Shown one piece after another: positions 14,483 through 16,586 of a stretch of DNA of 16,586 nt (the first letter of the stretch is position 1; each line of letters starts with the position of its first letter). Position numbers and translations under genes: made by a program. Source of the stretch: Candidatus Elusimicrobium euhamitermitis (GTDB lineage: Bacteria; Elusimicrobiota; Elusimicrobia; Elusimicrobiales; Elusimicrobiaceae); contig JAIRUU010000061.1 in assembly GCA_031254225.1 (NCBI GenBank), forward strand, positions 1-16,586, written 5' to 3'. The notes beneath the pieces are model-generated. The model saw only the letters and a list, made by a program, of their open reading frames with translations, was not told where the DNA came from and did not search any database.

Positions 14483-15842
14483 TTTGGACCTCCGGCGCCG
14501 GAGCGTTTTGCGCTTCTAAATATTTTTTCGCGCCTTCAATAATTTTGGCGGCCGTCTTTTCGCCTATGCCCTGCACGGTGGACAGGTGCTCGGGCGTAAG
14601 CTCCGCAATTTTTTCCACGGTGGAGAATCCGGCTTTTACCAGCGTTTCCGCCGTCTTCGGCCCTATGCCTTCCACCGACGAGAGCAGGTTCTCAAGCGCG
14701 TCCACGGTCTGCTGGCCTTCCTGCGCTTTCTGCGTTTCGCTCTTGACTTCAATTTCCCAGCCGGTAAGTTTTCCCGCGAGTTTTATGTTCTGCCAGTCTT
14801 TGCCTATGGCTATGGCAAGCTGGTCGTCGGGCACTATGATGAGGGCTTTCCTTTCCTCTATGCTTATGATTTTGACGGAGTTTGCTTTTGCCGGCGAAAT
14901 GGAGTTCATGAGCAGCGTGCTGACGTCTTCGCTGTAAGCTATCAAATCAATTCTCTCTCCGGAAAGTTCGTTCATTACCGCGCGTATTCTTATGCCGCGC
15001 ATGCCCACGCAGGTGCCTATGGGGTCAACCTTATTGTCATAACTCCTGACGAGGATTTTGGCGCGGAACCCGGGGTCCCTGACAATGCCTTTAATCTCAA
15101 CAATGCCCTCGCCGATTTCCGGCACTTCAACTTTAAATAAATCTTCCAGGAATTCAGGGCTCGTGCGGGACAGAATAACGTAAGGCCCCCTCTGCCCTTT
15201 GTCCATTTTATAAGCAGCGCTTTTGTAGCGGCCGAGCGCAGGGTCCTCGCCCGCGGTAATCAAATCCTGCTGGGAAAGAACTTTTGTGATGATAGCTTTA
15301 ATGCGGGAGCCGTTTGAATAACGTTCCTTTTTAATCTGCTCGGAGTACGGAAGTATAGCCTCAACTTTGCCGAGGTCAACTATAATATCCCTGTCGGAAA
15401 ACCTGCGGACGGAGCCTGTGATAACTTCCCCCTCTCTCGGTTTAAATTCCTTATAAGTATTTTCGCGCTCAATGCCGCGCACTTTTTGTATTAAAACCTG
15501 CTTTGCTATCTGCGCCGCTATCCTTGAAAAATCTTCCACTTCAAGCACGTTGGTAATCGTGCCGCCGGTTTCGGAGCGTTTGTCCATTTTTTTGGCGTCT
15601 TCAAGAGAAATTTCCATTTCGGAATTTACAATGTTGTCAACGATGTTCAAAACCTGGAAAGCGCGGACGGTGCCGTCGTTCAAATCAATTTTCGCGGTAA
15701 TCTGCGCGGTCTTGCCAAGATTTTTGCGCAGCGCGGAAACAAGCGCGTCTTCAATAGTTCTTAAAATATCTTCGCGTTTAATATTTTTTTCTCTCTCAAG
15801 ACCTTCAAGGGCCATGATTAATTCTTTTGCATTGCCTTCCAT
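14457..15842 (-). CDS. nusA: Transcription termination/antitermination protein NusA
   Basis: NusA binds RNA polymerase and nascent RNA and modulates pausing, termination and antitermination. The 461-aa product has the N-terminal polymerase-binding domain (1 to about 130), S1 (about 137-226, ending GPYVILSRT), KH1 with GTCVGMRGIRIRAV (277-290), KH2 (about 324-366) and a C-terminal helix-hairpin-helix pair (GIGPKTAETLVKAGF and GIGEKTAAKI, 392-434). Two oddities: about 22 extra residues within S1 (189-217), and KH2 reads AIGKDWQNIKLA, so its GxxG loop has Trp350 (TGG) where Gly is usual. The ATG at 15842 follows AGAGGT. The gene lies 26 bases after rimP and overlaps infB. ylxR and ylxQ, often between nusA and infB, are absent. 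Confidence 0.97.
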   Translation of the reverse strand: MEGNAKELIMALEGLEREKNIKREDILRTIEDALVSALRKNLGKTAQITAKIDLNDGTVRAFQVLNIVDNIVNSEMEISLEDAKKMDKRSETGGTITNVLEVEDFSRIAAQIAKQVLIQKVRGIERENTYKEFKPREGEVITGSVRRFSDRDIIVDLGKVEAILPYSEQIKKERYSNGSRIKAIITKVLSQQDLITAGEDPALGRYKSAAYKMDKGQRGPYVILSRTSPEFLEDLFKVEVPEIGEGIVEIKGIVRDPGFRAKILVRSYDNKVDPIGTCVGMRGIRIRAVMNELSGERIDLIAYSEDVSTLLMNSISPAKANSVKIISIEERKALIIVPDDQLAIAIGKDWQNIKLAGKLTGWEIEVKSETQKAQEGQQTVDALENLLSSVEGIGPKTAETLVKAGFSTVEKIAELTPEHLSTVQGIGEKTAAKIIEGAKKYLEAQNAPAPEVQNDSEKENN

Positions 15843-15868
15843 GTTTGTTTACCTCTTTTTTAATTTTT

Positions 15869-16330
15869 TTAAAACTCAAGCACAGGGTCCAAGTTTGCTT
15901 TTTTAATGTTTTCGTACTTAAAAACAAATTTGCTGGTGCCGTCTTCAAGCGTCATTTCTTTATCGTCCGCGGCGGTGATAACGCCGGTAAAATTGGCGCG
16001 GTTTTCAAGCGGCGTTTTAAGCGTTATTCTCGCGCGTTCGCCGATGTATTTTTGGAAATGCGCCGGTTTTTTGAGCACCCGTTTTACGCCCGGGGAAGAA
16101 ACTTCCAGTATATACGCCCCGTCAATGATATTTTCCATTTCCAGAATGCTGTCAATTAAGCGGGACGCTTTTTCGCACTCGTCCAAATTTATGCCGCCGC
16201 AGTCATTGTCAACAAAAAACTGCAAAAGTTTTTTGCTCCCCTGGTTTTGGATAATAAGGTCAATAAGCTCAAAACCCGAGCCCGCCAAAGCGGAACCGAC
16301 CACCGATTCCACGGTTTTAATGTCTTTCAT
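15869..16330 (-). CDS. rimP: Ribosome maturation factor RimP
   Basis: RimP binds the 30S subunit and assists assembly of the 3' domain. The 153-aa length is normal. The N-terminal domain runs to about residue 85 and contains LDECEKASRLID (49-60) and the family signature EVSSPGVKRVL (76-86). The C-terminal SH3-like domain (about 90-153) includes RITLKTPLENRANFTGVI. ATG 16330 follows GGAG at 8 bases. It is the first gene of the rimP-nusA-infB unit, the usual order. Its leader of about 120 bases contains two perfect hairpins and a strong promoter motif further upstream. Confidence 0.94.
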   Translation of the reverse strand: MKDIKTVESVVGSALAGSGFELIDLIIQNQGSKKLLQFFVDNDCGGINLDECEKASRLIDSILEMENIIDGAYILEVSSPGVKRVLKKPAHFQKYIGERARITLKTPLENRANFTGVITAADDKEMTLEDGTSKFVFKYENIKKANLDPVLEF

Positions 16331-16333
16331 TAT

Positions 16334-16349
16334 TAATACTCCGTCCTCA
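16334..16349 (-). promoter_or_regulatory. rimP ribosome-binding block, identical to that of ribF
   Basis: TGAGGACGGAGTATTA on the minus strand contains GGAG, 8 bases from the rimP ATG. It is identical to 3958-3973 before ribF. Confidence 0.7.
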
Positions 16350-16355
16350 GATTTC

Positions 16356-16381
16356 TTTCCTCTCCCAAAAGGGAGAGGAAA
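16356..16381. repeat. Short perfect palindrome in the rimP leader (CTCTCCC/GGGAGAG type)
   Basis: TTTCCTCTCCC and GGGAGAGGAAA form an 11-bp perfect stem with a 4-base loop. The same type of hairpin (CTCCC, T-rich loop, GGGAG) ends the R2 copies at 4330-4347 and 11811-11827. Confidence 0.75.
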
Positions 16382-16402
16382 AACACTAATGTTTCTAAAC
16401 TA

Positions 16403-16431
16403 AAGAGCGGCTTGGAACCCAAGCCGCTCTT
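16403..16431 (-). terminator. Strong 13-bp hairpin between the upstream gene and rimP
   Basis: AAGAGCGGCTTGG pairs perfectly with its complement across a 3-base loop. On the minus strand the stem is followed by TAGTTTAG, a poor U-tract. It may terminate the upstream gene. Because the promoter at 16456-16484 lies before it, it would also be part of the rimP leader and could act there as an attenuator. Confidence 0.5.
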
Positions 16432-16455
16432 ATTAAAGAGTGTAAATCTAAATAT

Positions 16456-16484
16456 AGTTTATCACACATACGCGGCAATGTCAA
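16456..16484 (-). promoter_or_regulatory. Sigma-70-type promoter for the rimP-nusA-infB unit
   Basis: On the minus strand a perfect TTGACA (16484-16479), a 17-base spacer and TAAACT (16461-16456, 4 of 6 matches) preceded by TG in the extended -10 position. Transcription would start near 16449. The -35 and spacer lie inside the last codons of the upstream gene. Confidence 0.7.
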
Positions 16485-16586
16485 TACCGCCGGCGGTTCT
16501 GTTCATCACAATTTCCGCGCCTGGTTTATCCCCGCCGCCGGCTGGCGTTTCTTTTTTCTTAAAAATATTTTTGAAAATATCTTTAA
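16462..16586 (-). CDS. 3' end of an unidentified gene
   Basis: On the minus strand one frame is open from the window edge to TGA at 16464-16462, giving 40 residues. They begin KDIFKNIFKKKETPAGGGDK and end with GGIDIAAYV. The stretch has a basic part, a Gly/Pro linker and a short hydrophobic end. Codon use (GCC, GGC, GCG) fits the neighbouring genes, and a hairpin follows. That supports a real gene ending here, but the fragment is too short to assign. It precedes rimP in the same direction. Confidence 0.5.
   Translation of the reverse strand, partial: KDIFKNIFKKKETPAGGGDKPGAEIVMNRTAGGIDIAAYV

Noticed and set aside
14500..14517. A further copy of the 27-bp element at the end of nusA
   Set aside because: Only about 12 bases (ACGCTCCGGCGC) match copy A. 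This could be chance in GC-rich DNA, so it is not counted.

Overview
The window looks like part of the chromosome of a diderm (Gram-negative-type) bacterium. It encodes a classical autotransporter with a C-terminal outer-membrane barrel, a PorV/UPF0164-like outer-membrane protein and several Sec signal peptides, together with a housekeeping transcription/translation cluster. Codon use favours GCG, GGC, AAA and TTT. The combination resembles Elusimicrobiota, but this is an impression and the sequence does not prove it.

Layout. (1) 1-1295: 3' part of a gene for a cysteine-rich, probably exported protein, followed by a hairpin. (2) 1412-3012: a rightward two-gene unit, a PorV-like barrel protein with a long Ala/Ser tail and a small two-helix membrane protein. 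It ends in a bidirectional terminator shared with ribF. (3) 3057-6551, leftward: rbfA, nrnA-like DHH phosphoesterase, truB, ribF. (4) 6665-11416: a rightward small secreted protein and a leftward 1378-aa autotransporter, converging on a second bidirectional terminator. (5) 11906-16330, leftward: rimP-nusA-infB with its own promoter (16456-16484) and its own terminator (11840-11876). (6) 16462-16586: the last 40 codons of an unidentified leftward gene.

The genes of (3) and (5) normally form one cluster (rimP-nusA-infB-rbfA-nrnA-truB-ribF). Here the cluster is split between infB and rbfA by about 5.3 kb of cell-surface genes. infB has gained a terminator, and rbfA has a perfect TATAAT six bases before its ATG, which suggests a leaderless transcript. 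The products act in one process: NusA in transcription elongation and antitermination, RimP and RbfA in 30S maturation, IF2 in initiation, TruB in tRNA pseudouridine-55 formation, the DHH enzyme in nanoRNA/pAp turnover, and RibF in FMN/FAD synthesis.

The gaps hold several families of short GC-rich palindromic repeats. The most striking signal is a 27-bp sequence present between nrnA and truB, where it appears to sit in the loop of another palindromic repeat, and again in frame at least twice (plus a shortened third copy) in the Pro-rich N-terminal region of infB. This looks like a small palindromic element that tolerates or enters coding sequence. No CRISPR, defence system, prophage, insertion sequence, rRNA or tRNA was seen.
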